The position numbers were made by a program, and so were the translations under genes. A DNA stretch of 58,375 nucleotides, from the NCBI RefSeq assembly GCF_000813125.1, contig NZ_BASE01000048.1:1-58375 (forward strand), written 5' to 3'. Source of the stretch: Mesobacillus selenatarsenatis SF-1. GTDB taxonomy: Bacteria > Bacillota > Bacilli > Bacillales > Cytobacillaceae. The notes below the pieces were generated by a model that worked only from the letters and a program-made list of their open reading frames with translations, had not been told where the DNA came from and searched no databases. This document shows positions 1-9,211 of this stretch, piece after piece. Every line of letters starts with the position of its first letter. The first letter of the stretch is position 1.

Positions 1-80
1 AAATACTATTACGCTTAACTTTTCACATATAACAGCGCTCTCTATGAATCAAAATAGGAAAATCCCTTTTATACAAAACG

Positions 81-107
81 AAATAGAAGGGGAATCCCCT
101 TCTATTT
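81..107 (-). terminator. Hairpin downstream of yloV/fakA
   Basis: A perfect 12-bp inverted repeat (81-92 with 96-107) has a 3-nt loop. On the minus strand it follows the yloV stop by about 60 nt and is followed by a short T-rich run (CGTTTTG). It is probably a rho-independent terminator. The T tract is short, so efficiency is uncertain. Nothing else is recognisable in 1-166. Confidence 0.7.
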
Positions 108-166
108 CTTAGTATCATATTTACAATTTTATTTGTCCAGCAGGAGAATCAGCACTGCCGGAAAAT

Positions 167-1837
167 TTATTCAATCGCGAAGATGAAGGCGTATAATGGC
201 TGTTCTCCATTATGGACTTCTACTTCTACATCGCCGTAATTGCTTTCAACAAACTCGACGATTGAATCGACATCTTCATCTGAAGCGTCTTCACCTTTTA
301 GGATTGTCAGGATCTCAGAGTCTTCATCAAGCATCTGGTCCAATAGGTCCTTGGCCGCCTTGACTTTATCCTGATCCTTCAGGATGATCTTCCCATCGGC
401 AAGACCCATGAAATCACCTGTTGAAATTTCAAGACCGTCAATACTTGTATCACGGACAGCATATGTCAGCTGGCCCGTTTTCACATGCTGCATGGCTTCA
501 GTCATCGCTTCTTTATTGTCACCAGCTTCAGCTGAGGGGTTAAAGGAAAGCAACGCTGTCATTCCCTGAGGAACAGTCTTTGAAGGAATGACTACCACTT
601 CTTGTTCCGCTACCTCAGCAGCCTGCTCAGCAGCCATGATAATGTTTTTATTGTTCGGCAGTATGATTATCTTGCGCGCGTTTACTTCTTTGATCGCCGT
701 AATGATATCCTCTGTGCTCGGATTCATTGTCTGGCCGCCTTCGATTACCGCATTGGCACCAATGCTGCGGAAAAGCTCAGCAATTCCGGAACCCATTGAG
801 ACAGCGACGATTCCGTATTCCCGCTTTTCTTTCTTTGGCTCACTAGCCTGTGTTCGAAGAGGGGTTGTCGATTCTCCGACAATATCAGTATGCTGCTGGC
901 GCATATTTTCAATTTTCATATTGATCAGGTTTCCGTATCTTTGACCATAAGTCAGAACCTCTCCAGGCTGTTCTGAGTGGATATGTACCTTTACAACCTC
1001 GTCATCTGAAATAACGAGAAGAGAATCTCCATATTTGCTCAAGTCCTGGCGGAAATCTTCCTCAGAAAATGCTTCTTTCCCTTCAAGCCTAACCATGAAT
1101 TCAGTACAATAGCCGAATTCGATATCCTCAGTATTCATGTGGCTCTGAACGCTCTTATGGTGCTCAGCGCTGACAAGCTCATTCATGTTAGGCATTGCAG
1201 ATGGGGAATCAGGAAGCTTTTCGCCCTTCAATTCTGCAAGGAAACCTTCATAAACGAATACAAGACCCTGTCCGCCACTATCGACTACTCCTACTTCCTT
1301 TAGGACTGGCAGCAAGTCTGGCGTGCGGTTTAATGATGCCTTCGCTTCTTTCAGCACTTCTTCCATCAAACCAATAAGGCTTTCATGGTTCTTGGCAACA
1401 GCTACAGCATGCTTGGCAGCATCCTTTGCTACTGTTAAAATCGTGCCTTCCACAGGTTTCATGACAGCCTTATAAGCTGTTTCAACACCTGCATTCAACG
1501 CAGCGGCAAACTCTACAGAGTTCACAGTTGGCTTACTTTCGATTGCTTTTGCAAAACCACGGAATAACTGGGAAAGGATAACACCGGAGTTTCCTCTTGC
1601 TCCCATAAGCAGGCCCTTAGCAAGCGCGGAACCCACCTTCCCGATATGCTCCTGTACATGGTTCTTTACTTCCTTAGCTCCGGAAGTCATGGATAAATTC
1701 ATATTTGTTCCCGTATCTCCATCAGGAACAGGGAAGACGTTCAGCGCGTCGACATACTTGGCATTCGCCGCCAAATGGTTGGCGCCCTGGATGACCATCT
1801 CCGCAAAACGTTTTCCGTCTAGAACATTAATAGACAC
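167..1837 (-). CDS. fakA: YloV/FakA-type fatty acid kinase catalytic subunit (DAK2/DhaL domain protein)
   Basis: The 556-residue protein has an N-terminal DhaL (dihydroxyacetone-kinase-like) nucleotide domain, roughly residues 10-200. The Mg-ATP signature VPDGDTGTNM lies near residues 37-46. A middle domain follows, and a DegV-like C-terminal part begins near residue 340. This architecture is that of FakA in Staphylococcus and YloV in B. subtilis. FakA phosphorylates fatty acids held by a FakB (DegV-family) partner so that exogenous acyl chains enter phospholipid synthesis. No fakB lies in the window. The start is GTG behind a strong AGGAGG. The gene lies 15 bp after yloU, so the two are probably co-transcribed. 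Confidence 0.93.
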   Translation of the reverse strand: MSINVLDGKRFAEMVIQGANHLAANAKYVDALNVFPVPDGDTGTNMNLSMTSGAKEVKNHVQEHIGKVGSALAKGLLMGARGNSGVILSQLFRGFAKAIESKPTVNSVEFAAALNAGVETAYKAVMKPVEGTILTVAKDAAKHAVAVAKNHESLIGLMEEVLKEAKASLNRTPDLLPVLKEVGVVDSGGQGLVFVYEGFLAELKGEKLPDSPSAMPNMNELVSAEHHKSVQSHMNTEDIEFGYCTEFMVRLEGKEAFSEEDFRQDLSKYGDSLLVISDDEVVKVHIHSEQPGEVLTYGQRYGNLINMKIENMRQQHTDIVGESTTPLRTQASEPKKEKREYGIVAVSMGSGIAELFRSIGANAVIEGGQTMNPSTEDIITAIKEVNARKIIILPNNKNIIMAAEQAAEVAEQEVVVIPSKTVPQGMTALLSFNPSAEAGDNKEAMTEAMQHVKTGQLTYAVRDTSIDGLEISTGDFMGLADGKIILKDQDKVKAAKDLLDQMLDEDSEILTILKGEDASDEDVDSIVEFVESNYGDVEVEVHNGEQPLYAFIFAIE

Positions 1838-1852
1838 AAATCTTTCCTCCTC

Positions 1853-2215
1853 TTACGGGTTCGTTACACGAACTCCCTGAACGTAAATATTGACCGAGTC
1901 AACTGCCAGCCCTACAGTTTTATCAAGAGTGTACTTTACCTTTGACTGGACATTGTGGGCAACCTCGGAAATTTTCGTCCCATAGCTCACAATAATATAC
2001 ATATCGATATGTACTTCTTCGTTTTCCTGGCGAACGATTACTCCGCGAGTGAAATTCTCCCTGCGCAAAATATCTGTTAATCCGTCCTTGATCTGATTCT
2101 TTGAAGCCATCCCGACAATACCATAACAATCAACTGCTGCGCCGCCTGCAATCGTTGCAATTACATCATTTGATATATCAATTTGTCCGTACTTCGTTTT
2201 TAGCTCGATGGACAT
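1853..2215 (-). CDS. yloU: YloU, Asp23/Gls24 family alkaline-shock-like protein
   Basis: The protein has 120 residues and covers the whole Asp23 (DUF322) domain, with the family-typical stretch DVIATIAGGAAVDCYGIVGM near the N-terminus. No signal peptide or membrane segment is seen. Asp23 proteins are abundant and membrane-associated through partners in Staphylococcus; their biochemical role is unclear. AAAGGGGG precedes the ATG. It leads the yloU-yloV pair and is divergent from rpmB, the same arrangement as in B. subtilis. The coupling to a fatty acid kinase gene is a conserved context clue, not proof of a joint function. Confidence 0.92.
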   Translation of the reverse strand: MSIELKTKYGQIDISNDVIATIAGGAAVDCYGIVGMASKNQIKDGLTDILRRENFTRGVIVRQENEEVHIDMYIIVSYGTKISEVAHNVQSKVKYTLDKTVGLAVDSVNIYVQGVRVTNP

Positions 2216-2508
2216 GATTCGTTCCCCCTTTGGAAAAATAGCGTTATGCTACAGTTATTTTACTATAAACCAATCAATTTTTAAAGTTATTCTGATCTTC
2301 CCTTTATTATTCAGCAAGAATCCCAACTATATGTCAAGGTTTTTTTCTTTATAGCTTTCGCCAGAACTATTGCAAATGGGAAATTTCTATGATAAATTAT
2401 TAAAGTATGTCAGAGAAAAGGTTATCCTGTTAAATCGCAGTTCTGACGATATGCAAATAATTGCAGCAAAAAATAGTTTCAGCTTTTGTCAGTTAGGAGG
2501 GAAATCAT

Positions 2509-2697
2509 ATGCCACGTAAATGTGTAGTAACTGGTAAATCAACTCGTTCTGGTAACGCACGCTCTCACGCAATGAACGCTAACAAGCGTACATGGGGTGC
2601 TAACCTTCAAAAAGTACGTATTCTTGTAGACGGTAAGCCTAAGCGTGTTTGGGTATCTGCAAGAGCTCTAAGATCAGGTAAAGTTGAACGCGTATAA
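2509..2697 (+). CDS. rpmB: 50S ribosomal protein L28
   Basis: The 62-residue basic protein matches L28 over its full length: [12 protein letters not shown] at the N-terminus, then [11 protein letters not shown] and [20 protein letters not shown]. It binds the large subunit near the exit and L1 regions. Only one Cys (residue 5) is present, so this is a form without the four-cysteine zinc ribbon. The SD TTAGGAGGGAAATCAT is strong. The gene is monocistronic, divergent from yloU, and ends at a terminator. The 292-bp gap before it (2216-2508) must hold promoters for both directions, but I could not assign one with confidence. Confidence 0.97.
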   Translation: MPRKCVVTGKSTRSGNARSHAMNANKRTWGANLQKVRILVDGKPKRVWVSARALRSGKVERV

Positions 2698-2751
2698 TTA
2701 AAAAAGTTGCAGACCTTCTGCCTGGCTCAAGTAGCCGGCAGGAAACTGCAC

Positions 2752-2776
2752 GGCATCCATGTGGGTGCCTTTTTTA
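2752..2776 (+). terminator. rpmB terminator
   Basis: A GGCATCC/GGGTGCC stem with a 4-nt loop is followed directly by TTTTTTATTTT. A second, larger stem (TTCTGCC...GGCAGGAA, about 2716-2744) lies just upstream. Together they terminate rpmB. Confidence 0.85.
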
Positions 2777-2837
2777 TTTTCTGACAGATTTTATTTCGTC
2801 CTCATGCTCATTCTTCCCAATTGGCGGTAAAATAATA

Positions 2838-2857
2838 GCACCCCGTTTCCAGGGTGC
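2838..2857 (-). terminator. Probable spoVM terminator
   Basis: A 6-bp stem GCACCC/GGGTGC (2838-2843 with 2852-2857) is followed on the minus strand by TATTATTTT. It lies about 50 nt after the spoVM stop. Confidence 0.6.
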
Positions 2858-2907
2858 CAAAGAGCATTCATATACTTTCCTTCTTTGCTTATTCTTTGTT
2901 ATCGGTT

Positions 2908-2988
2908 CTAATCCTTTTTAAATGCACCTAACATTGCCCGTACGAGGCCACCTAAAAACTTAGGCAGTTTGATTGTATAGAATCTCAT
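2908..2988 (-). CDS. spoVM: SpoVM, 26-residue spore-envelope assembly peptide
   Basis: This 26-residue peptide begins MRFYTIKLPKFLGG and ends AMLGAFKKD, matching B. subtilis SpoVM almost residue for residue. SpoVM is an amphipathic helix that recognises the convex curvature of the forespore outer membrane and anchors SpoIVA for coat assembly; it also inhibits FtsH. The start at 2988 is chosen because AGGAGGG lies 6-7 nt upstream; the longer reading frame to 3123 has no matching SD and its extra residues are unlike SpoVM. The gene is alone, downstream of thiN, as in B. subtilis. In relatives it is mother-cell (sigma-E) expressed; I could not mark a promoter. Confidence 0.95.
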   Translation of the reverse strand: MRFYTIKLPKFLGGLVRAMLGAFKKD

Positions 2989-3119
2989 ACCGTCCCTCCT
3001 CACCATCTCTCGCAAACCAGTCTTCTTTCTGCATCCGTATAGTATATTCGCGGGTATGCAAAAATTGCTCCTTACATATGAATCCGTGGAATCATGAATA
3101 GAGCTCCCCAAGAAGACCT

Positions 3120-3767
3120 TCAATCCTTGCTCCTTACAACTAATAATATGCCTTCAGAAAATGAAAAAGTACCATGACCTCTAATAAGTTCATTACTAAT
3201 ACATAGTGTCGATCCCATAGGAATATGACAGTCATTTAATGGGTATTTAAAATTTTTCAGTGTCATTCCCGAGACTGCTGGTGTAACAGGGAGGAAGGAA
3301 ATATATTTATATTCGTCCAATTTACTGACGGAGTAGCATCCTGGTTTTTTAACAAATAAAATATTTTTTGCATCAATCATTTCGATATGGAGTGCAGAAC
3401 CCTGCTGAAGAGGTTTGACCAGCAGCTGGATGTTAGCCATTAAGTGGTCTAACCTTCCTCCGGTTGCGCCAAATATCGTTATGGATTCTGGTTCCTGCTC
3501 AAGAGCCCAGTTTAAAGCTAGTTCCATATCTGTCTCATCTTTTTCAGGTTTGAATTTATTAAGGTCCGAAACAGCTTCTTCAATCTCTGTCAACTCTGCT
3601 TCTGAAACGGAGTCAAAATCCCCAAAAGCTGCTGATGGCTTGATACCCGCCTTCAATAAATAAAATACACCTCTATCAATCCCAATCCAGATAACATTCA
3701 TTTCATCATATAAATGGAAATCTGGTATCAGGTTTGCCGGGCCTCCTGCTACTAAATTTATTTTCAT
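3120..3767 (-). CDS. thiN: Thiamine pyrophosphokinase
   Basis: The protein has 215 residues and transfers pyrophosphate from ATP to thiamine, giving thiamine diphosphate, in the cytosol. Family signatures are GDFDS at residues 49-53, the acidic KDETDMELAL segment near 75-85 and GATGGRLDH near 100, which form the metal-ATP site. The C-terminal beta domain carries the conserved GTLSFS-like stretch seen here as GTFSFSEG. The gene lies between rpe and spoVM as in B. subtilis (yloS/thiN). An rpe hairpin 94 bp upstream suggests its transcription may be partly independent. Confidence 0.95.
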   Translation of the reverse strand: MKINLVAGGPANLIPDFHLYDEMNVIWIGIDRGVFYLLKAGIKPSAAFGDFDSVSEAELTEIEEAVSDLNKFKPEKDETDMELALNWALEQEPESITIFGATGGRLDHLMANIQLLVKPLQQGSALHIEMIDAKNILFVKKPGCYSVSKLDEYKYISFLPVTPAVSGMTLKNFKYPLNDCHIPMGSTLCISNELIRGHGTFSFSEGILLVVRSKD

Positions 3768-3829
3768 AAAAACATTCTCCTTTTTGACCTATTAAAGATA
3801 GGAAATTGTCTAAAATCAATAAGCTAAAT

Positions 3830-3858
3830 AAAGCCAGCCGCATGTGACGGCTGGCTTT
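3830..3858 (-). terminator. Hairpin between rpe and thiN
   Basis: A perfect 11-bp stem AAAGCCAGCCG/CGGCTGGCTTT encloses 7 nt and lies 3 nt beyond the rpe stop codon. The minus-strand tail is only ATTTAGC, so it may be a partial terminator or a stabilising 3' end. Confidence 0.7.
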
Positions 3859-3861
3859 ATT

Positions 3862-4506
3862 TTATGGTCTTAAGCTTGCGATGGCTGCTCCCCTGTTTTC
3901 CTTATTAAAAACAGCTGAACCTGCTACAAGAACGTTCGCTCCTGCTTCTACACAAAGCTTGGCTGTCTCTTCATTCACTCCGCCATCGACTTCGATTTCG
4001 AGTTCAGGGTTAAGTGAGTCTGCGAGCTCTTTTACCTGCCTGATTTTCGGAAGTACGGAGGAGATGAATTTTTGGCCGCCAAAACCTGGATTGACAGACA
4101 TAAGCAGCACCATATCTATATCCTCGATAATATGCTTCAGACTGTCAACAGGAGTGGCTGGATTCAGGACAACTCCAGCTTTTACACCGGTAGATTTAAT
4201 CAGCTGGATCGTCCTGTGCAAATGCCTGCTCGCTTCAACATGGACGGTAATGTAGTCAGCTCCGGCCTTTGCGAAAGCTTCGATATATTGATCAGGATTT
4301 TCGATCATCAGGTGGACATCAAGCGGAAGCTTCGTTATTGGCCTGATTGCCTCGACAATCAACGGGCCAATTGTAATATTCGGCACGAAATGCCCATCCA
4401 TTACATCCACATGAATATAATCAGCCCCACCCCGCTCGACATCCTTGATCTCTTCGCCTAAACGGGCAAAGTCAGCTGATAAGATTGAAGGTGCAATTTT
4501 AACCAT
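3862..4506 (-). CDS. rpe: Ribulose-phosphate 3-epimerase
   Basis: The 214-residue TIM-barrel enzyme interconverts ribulose 5-phosphate and xylulose 5-phosphate in the pentose phosphate pathway. Visible signatures are [10 protein letters not shown] at the N-terminus, [12 protein letters not shown] (metal ligands H32, D34), DVHLMIENP (H65), NPGFGGQ and EVDGGVN near the phosphate-binding end. Length is normal. It starts 3 nt after the rsgA stop, so it is translationally close to the GTPase gene, the same pair as in B. subtilis. Confidence 0.97.
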   Translation of the reverse strand: MVKIAPSILSADFARLGEEIKDVERGGADYIHVDVMDGHFVPNITIGPLIVEAIRPITKLPLDVHLMIENPDQYIEAFAKAGADYITVHVEASRHLHRTIQLIKSTGVKAGVVLNPATPVDSLKHIIEDIDMVLLMSVNPGFGGQKFISSVLPKIRQVKELADSLNPELEIEVDGGVNEETAKLCVEAGANVLVAGSAVFNKENRGAAIASLRP

Positions 4507-4509
4507 GGT

Positions 4510-5391
4510 TCAGTACCTCGGCTTTCTATCTTTGATTTCTAACAAAAAGTCCTTATAATGCGAATATCTGTATTCAGGCAAAGTTTCAGACTCGACTGCC
4601 GCTTTAACTGCACACTTAGGTTCAGCCATATGGAGGCATCCCCTGAATTTGCAATCCTCGCTGATTTCCCGAATTTCCGGGAAGCATGAATTCAACTCTT
4701 CAGCCTCAATCTCGGTAAATTCCAGAGAACTGAATCCAGGCGTGTCGGCAACAAGACCATTATTGATGGTAATCAGCTCGACATGTCTTGTCGTGTGCTT
4801 GCCCCTGCCCAAATGTGAAGATATATCATCGGTCTTCAATTCAAGGTCTGGACGGATTGCGTTGAGCAGGGATGACTTTCCAACTCCAGATTGACCAGCA
4901 AATACAGAGATCTTCCCTTCAATGTGGGGTTTTAATTTTTCCAGACCCTCAGAAGTTTCAGATGAAGTAAAAATAACCTCATAACCTGCTTTTCGGTAAT
5001 CCTCTGCGTATTTTTCAAGTCGGACCTGCTGCTCTTCTTTGGTTAAATCCATTTTCGTAATGCAGATGAGTGGCTCGATATGGTTATATTCAACAAGAAC
5101 CAAAAACCGGTCGAGCAGGGCTGTACTGAAGTCGGGTTCCACAGCTGAAAAAACAAGGATTGCCTGATCCACATTTGCGATTGGAGGTCGGACTAACTCA
5201 TTCTTCCGCTCTTTGACTTCCATGATATAGCCTTCCGTGTCGTTTTCAGCCTGGAAAACGACCTCGTCACCTACAAGCGGTGTTACCTTGTTTTTGCGGA
5301 AAACCCCGCGACCTCGGCATTGGACAACTCCATCCTCATTAGCAACATAATAAAAACCGCTCAGCGCCTTGATAATTTTGCCCTCAGGCAT
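4510..5391 (-). CDS. rsgA: Small-subunit ribosome biogenesis GTPase RsgA (CpgA)
   Basis: A 293-residue circularly permuted GTPase. It has an N-terminal OB fold (about 1-65), then the G4 motif TKMD (112-115) ahead of the P-loop GQSGVGKSS (166-174) and DTPGF, which is the diagnostic permuted order. It ends in a zinc finger with ligands C247, C252, H254 and C260. It matures the 30S subunit; in B. subtilis the orthologue is also phosphorylated by PrkC and affects wall morphology. It directly follows prkC (18 bp), which fits that link. Confidence 0.97.
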   Translation of the reverse strand: MPEGKIIKALSGFYYVANEDGVVQCRGRGVFRKNKVTPLVGDEVVFQAENDTEGYIMEVKERKNELVRPPIANVDQAILVFSAVEPDFSTALLDRFLVLVEYNHIEPLICITKMDLTKEEQQVRLEKYAEDYRKAGYEVIFTSSETSEGLEKLKPHIEGKISVFAGQSGVGKSSLLNAIRPDLELKTDDISSHLGRGKHTTRHVELITINNGLVADTPGFSSLEFTEIEAEELNSCFPEIREISEDCKFRGCLHMAEPKCAVKAAVESETLPEYRYSHYKDFLLEIKDRKPRY

Positions 5392-5409
5392 AGCAACACT
5401 CCCTGTCTG

Positions 5410-7365
5410 TTAGTCTTCTGGATAAGGAACACCGGCCTCTGTATAAGGTGTATCGTCCACCGTCACTTTATAATAAGCCTCTTGTCCTGGCGCTATCATA
5501 AAAGTGAGTTTACGGGTTGTATCCTCAGTGATCTTAAAGGTCTCTGCAGGAACTGATTCATCGCGATTCATGTCACTGATGTAGATCTTGACTTCCTGAG
5601 GTACTCCTTCTTCTTGAGGGTCATATTGGATGATGATCTCCTTTGTTACTTCTTGCGGAACCAATTTTTTCCCTTGCGAAATAACAACACTTACCTTACT
5701 CCCTGGCGGCAGTTGCGTGCCTGCTTCAGGTTTTTGGGAAATGACCGATCCGGCTTGTATCGTATCATGAAACGCCTCAGATCTCTCAATGACGAGGCCA
5801 GTGGTTTCTTCATATACATCGAGGTTGCCTTGGTTGTATCCTTTTAAATCACGCAATGTTACCAATTCTGGACCCTTACTGACTTTAAATTCCAAAGTTG
5901 TCTCCTCAGGAATGACGGATTCACCACCTGATGGATTTTGCTCAAGGATGGTACCCGCTTCACTATCGGCATGCTCTTCGGTTTTTATGATATCTTTGAA
6001 GCCTTTCCCTTCCAGCAGCTTGCGGACATCGTCGTAATTCCTGCCAGTATAATCCGATAATTCTACCTTTTCTTTACCGGTACTAATATACAAGTCGATT
6101 TCATTGCCTTCCTTGATCATTTTTCCGGCTTTCGGATTGGTGCGGATGACATTTCCTTCCTCGACTTCATCATCACTGATTTCCTTTCTATCTCCAATGA
6201 TAAAACCTTCAGACATAAGTTCAGCGACTGCATCTTCTACTTCCATGCTGCTAACATCCGGAACTTCCTTTTCCTTCGGACCGAATATTTCAGGTCCCAT
6301 TGTCACCATTACTATTCCCGCAGTCAGGATCAACAAAAACAAAACCGTCATGATAATTGGCCATTTCTTTTTCTTCTTTTTCTCAGGCTTTCCATTTGAT
6401 TCCTGTGAAGCGGGAGCATCTTTCCGTATGATTGTTTCATCAAGATTATGATAAGGCCGGTCATTGGTTATGATTGGTATCGCTTTTGTAGCTTCATCGT
6501 CTTCCGGAATGACGAACTTTCCTTCATTCAAACGCTTTGAGTCAAGCGCCGTTCGCAAATCATCTTCCATTTCATCGACATTATCATAGCGATGGAAGGG
6601 ATCCTTCGCAGTCGCCTTGAGGACAATATTCTCAACGCTTTGAGGAATTTGCGGATTCCACCTTTTTAAGGAAGGAGTCTCCGACTGTAAATGCTTCAGG
6701 GCGATGGAAACGGCGGATTCACCTGAAAACGGAAGCCTGCCGGTGAGCAATTCGAACATGACAATACCAATCGAATAAATATCCGATTTCTTATTCGCCA
6801 TGCCACCTCTTGCTTGTTCAGGAGAAAGGTAATGAACAGATCCCAGCACTGAATTGGTTTGAGTAATACTGGTCGCACTCAAAGCCATCGCAATACCGAA
6901 ATCGGTAATTTTCACTGTACCGCTGCTGTCGATCAGGATATTGTGTGGCTTGATATCCCGGTGGACAATATGGTTATGGTGAGCATCTGAAATTGCCGAA
7001 GTAAGCTGCTTCATGATGTCCAGGGCTTCTTCAACTGGAACAGGTGCATGTTGCTGTATGTACTGCTTCAACGTCTGTCCATCGACATATTCCATCACAA
7101 TATAGTATAGCCCGTCCTCTTCACCGACATCATAAATACTGACGATATTTGGATGGGCAAGGCTTGTTGCGGATTGCGCTTCTCTATGGAACCTGCGGAT
7201 GAATTCTTCATCATTGGCAAAATCAAGACGCAGCATCTTGACCGCTACATCTCTGTCGAGAATCATATCATGGGCAAGGTAGACATTCGCCATGCCTCCG
7301 CCGCCAATCATATCCTTGATCTTATAACGCCCGCTGATTCTTTTTCCGATAATCATATTCTTCAC
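5410..7365 (-). CDS. prkC: PASTA-domain Ser/Thr protein kinase PrkC
   Basis: A 651-residue membrane kinase. The N-terminal Hanks kinase domain (about 12-275) shows the Gly loop GGGGMANVY (21-29), Lys43, HRD at 135-137 and DFG at 155-157. After a lysine-rich stretch, a single membrane segment lies near 333-355. The outside part holds three PASTA repeats and a C-terminal Ig-like region. PrkC senses peptidoglycan fragments, acts in germination and stationary phase, and is reversed by PrpC. The first codons MKNM are uncertain: the ATG at residue 4 gives an N-terminus closer to B. subtilis PrkC. It overlaps prpC by 4 bp. Confidence 0.96.
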   Translation of the reverse strand: MKNMIIGKRISGRYKIKDMIGGGGMANVYLAHDMILDRDVAVKMLRLDFANDEEFIRRFHREAQSATSLAHPNIVSIYDVGEEDGLYYIVMEYVDGQTLKQYIQQHAPVPVEEALDIMKQLTSAISDAHHNHIVHRDIKPHNILIDSSGTVKITDFGIAMALSATSITQTNSVLGSVHYLSPEQARGGMANKKSDIYSIGIVMFELLTGRLPFSGESAVSIALKHLQSETPSLKRWNPQIPQSVENIVLKATAKDPFHRYDNVDEMEDDLRTALDSKRLNEGKFVIPEDDEATKAIPIITNDRPYHNLDETIIRKDAPASQESNGKPEKKKKKKWPIIMTVLFLLILTAGIVMVTMGPEIFGPKEKEVPDVSSMEVEDAVAELMSEGFIIGDRKEISDDEVEEGNVIRTNPKAGKMIKEGNEIDLYISTGKEKVELSDYTGRNYDDVRKLLEGKGFKDIIKTEEHADSEAGTILEQNPSGGESVIPEETTLEFKVSKGPELVTLRDLKGYNQGNLDVYEETTGLVIERSEAFHDTIQAGSVISQKPEAGTQLPPGSKVSVVISQGKKLVPQEVTKEIIIQYDPQEEGVPQEVKIYISDMNRDESVPAETFKITEDTTRKLTFMIAPGQEAYYKVTVDDTPYTEAGVPYPED

Positions 7366-8114
7366 CTGCCCTCGTTGAATTCCTGGTATTCGACGATAGC
7401 AAGAGTAATATTATCTTCGCCGCCATATTGGTTTGCCCTTTTGATAAATTCTTCCGCCTTATCTTCGAGGGACAGTTCTTTGTTTGTTATGACACTCTCC
7501 ATTTCTTCCTGGCTTACTTTATTGGAAAGGCCATCTGAACAAAGCAGCAATGCATCTTCCTCTTCAAAGATGATTGTTTTCACGTCCATCTCAACCGACT
7601 CTTCAGTTCCGAGCGCCCTTAAGAGGACATTTTTCCGCGGATGATGCTCTGCATCTTCCCTGGAAATCTGTCCAGAACGAACGAGTTCGTTAACAAGAGA
7701 GTGATCCTCCGTCAACTGCTTAAATCCCGTTTCGTTTAATAAGTAACAACGGCTGTCCCCTATGTTTACGATGGTAACGAACAGATTCGTACAAATGGCC
7801 GCCACGATTGTCGTGCCCATGCCTTCACATTCGGTGTTTTTCATAGAGTGCTCGAATATTTCCTTGTTAGCTTGCAATACCGCTTCTTCCATCCATTTTT
7901 CTGCTTCTTCTGCTGTATGTATCTGAGTTGATTTTTCCCAAAGATTTTTTAAATGATTGGTGGTCATTTCACTGGCAACATCCCCCGCACGGTGGCCGCC
8001 CATGCCATCTGCTACGATGGCAAGGCGCTGACCGTGAGGATTTACAAAGATGCCTCCATTGTCTTCATTATGCAGGCGGACTTTTCCCCTGTCTGTCATG
8101 AAAACAGCTTTCAT
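7362..8114 (-). CDS. prpC: PP2C-type Ser/Thr phosphatase PrpC
   Basis: The 250-residue PPM/PP2C phosphatase removes phosphate from PrkC and its substrates. The metal-binding motifs are in the usual order: RLHNEDN, DGMGGHRAGDVAS, GDSRCYL, CSDGLSN and EDNITLAIV. The start at 8114 is preferred over the longer frame (to 8180) because GAGGTGA lies at the right distance and the N-terminus then aligns with B. subtilis PrpC; the longer frame would overlap rlmN. The stop overlaps the prkC start by 4 bp, so kinase and phosphatase are coupled. It follows rlmN by 4 bp. Confidence 0.94.
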   Translation of the reverse strand: MKAVFMTDRGKVRLHNEDNGGIFVNPHGQRLAIVADGMGGHRAGDVASEMTTNHLKNLWEKSTQIHTAEEAEKWMEEAVLQANKEIFEHSMKNTECEGMGTTIVAAICTNLFVTIVNIGDSRCYLLNETGFKQLTEDHSLVNELVRSGQISREDAEHHPRKNVLLRALGTEESVEMDVKTIIFEEEDALLLCSDGLSNKVSQEEMESVITNKELSLEDKAEEFIKRANQYGGEDNITLAIVEYQEFNEGR

Positions 8115-8118
8115 CTTG

Positions 8119-9210
8119 TCACCTCGTCTCTTCTTTTCTTTCTTTCGCCCGAAGTTGTCCGCAAGCTGCTTCAATGTCATGCCCTTGTTCTCTTCTGATT
8201 GTCACATTCACTCCACGGTCGCGAAGAGTACGTTCAAACTTGAAGATTTGGCTCTTTGGTGTTCTTACGTAATCACGTTCAGGTACATAGTTGACCGGAA
8301 TCAAATTGATATGGCATTTCAAACCTTTAACCAGTTGTGCAAGCTCTTCAGCATGCTCAACCTGATCATTGACACCCCCGAACAGGCCGTATTCAAAGCT
8401 GATTCTTCTTCCTGTCTTGTTCACATAGTAACGGACTGCGTCCATTAAATCAGGAAGCTTGTATGCGCGATTAATCGGCATCAGCCTGCTGCGCAATTCA
8501 TTATTTGGAGCATGCAGGGAAATCGCAAAGTTTATTTGCATATTTTCATCCGCAAATTGATAGATCTTAGGGATGATACCGCTTGTAGATACGGTAATAT
8601 GGCGTGCACCAATATTCATGCCTTTGTCATGGTTCATAATTTTCAAGAATGAAAGCATATGGTCATAGTTATCAAACGGTTCGCCGATACCCATGATTAC
8701 AATCGAACTTACTCTTTCATCCGTCTCATCAAGTGCCTGTTGTACTTTTACGACCTGGGCAACGATTTCTCCTGATTCCAGGTTCCTCTTCAAACCGCCA
8801 AGGGTAGAAGCACAGAAAGTACAGCCGATCCTGCAGCCAACCTGTGTCGTTACACAGACAGAGTTTCCATACTCGTGCCGCATGAGCACCGTTTCAATTG
8901 ATACTCCATCTTGCAATTCAAATAAAAATTTGATTGTTCCGTCAGATGATGTCTGCTGAATGATTGTACTCAGGGTTGTCAGGACAAAATGCTCGTCTAG
9001 CTTGTCCCTCAAAGGCTTAGGCAAATTGGACATATCTTCAAAAGAAGCTGCTCTTTTTTTGTAGAGCCAGTCATATATTTGTTCTGCCCTGAACGGTTTT
9101 TCTCCTTGATCCTTCAGCCAATCCTTCAGTTCTTCAAGCTGAAGTGAATAAATGGACTTTTTTGCTGTATCCTCGGTTGCTTCATTTCTAGTTGTTTTTT
9201 CTTGTTCCAT
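8119..9210 (-). CDS. rlmN: Dual-specificity 23S rRNA/tRNA A-methyltransferase RlmN
   Basis: A 363-residue radical-SAM methyltransferase that makes 2-methyladenosine at A2503 of 23S rRNA and A37 of some tRNAs. The 4Fe-4S ligands are C126, C130 and C133 in [10 protein letters not shown] second catalytic Cys is visible near the C-terminus in EAACGQL. ATG is preceded by GAAGGTGG. The gene starts one nucleotide after the rsmB stop and ends 4 bp before prpC. The clustering of two rRNA methyltransferases with fmt and def is the ordinary Bacillus arrangement. Confidence 0.97.
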   Translation of the reverse strand: MEQEKTTRNEATEDTAKKSIYSLQLEELKDWLKDQGEKPFRAEQIYDWLYKKRAASFEDMSNLPKPLRDKLDEHFVLTTLSTIIQQTSSDGTIKFLFELQDGVSIETVLMRHEYGNSVCVTTQVGCRIGCTFCASTLGGLKRNLESGEIVAQVVKVQQALDETDERVSSIVIMGIGEPFDNYDHMLSFLKIMNHDKGMNIGARHITVSTSGIIPKIYQFADENMQINFAISLHAPNNELRSRLMPINRAYKLPDLMDAVRYYVNKTGRRISFEYGLFGGVNDQVEHAEELAQLVKGLKCHINLIPVNYVPERDYVRTPKSQIFKFERTLRDRGVNVTIRREQGHDIEAACGQLRAKERKEETR

Positions 9211-9211
9211 G

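Noticed and set aside
588-944. 118-residue plus-strand open frame opposite yloV
   Set aside because: Antisense shadow of a well-supported gene, with no SD or recognisable motif.
2216-2508. Sigma-A promoters for yloU and rpmB
   Set aside because: Candidate boxes (TTGACA near 2332 on the minus strand; TTGCAA on the plus strand) lack a convincing -10 partner at 16-18 bp.
2989-3123. N-terminal extension of SpoVM to 71 residues
   Set aside because: The strong SD belongs to the internal ATG at 2988, and the extension is unlike any SpoVM.
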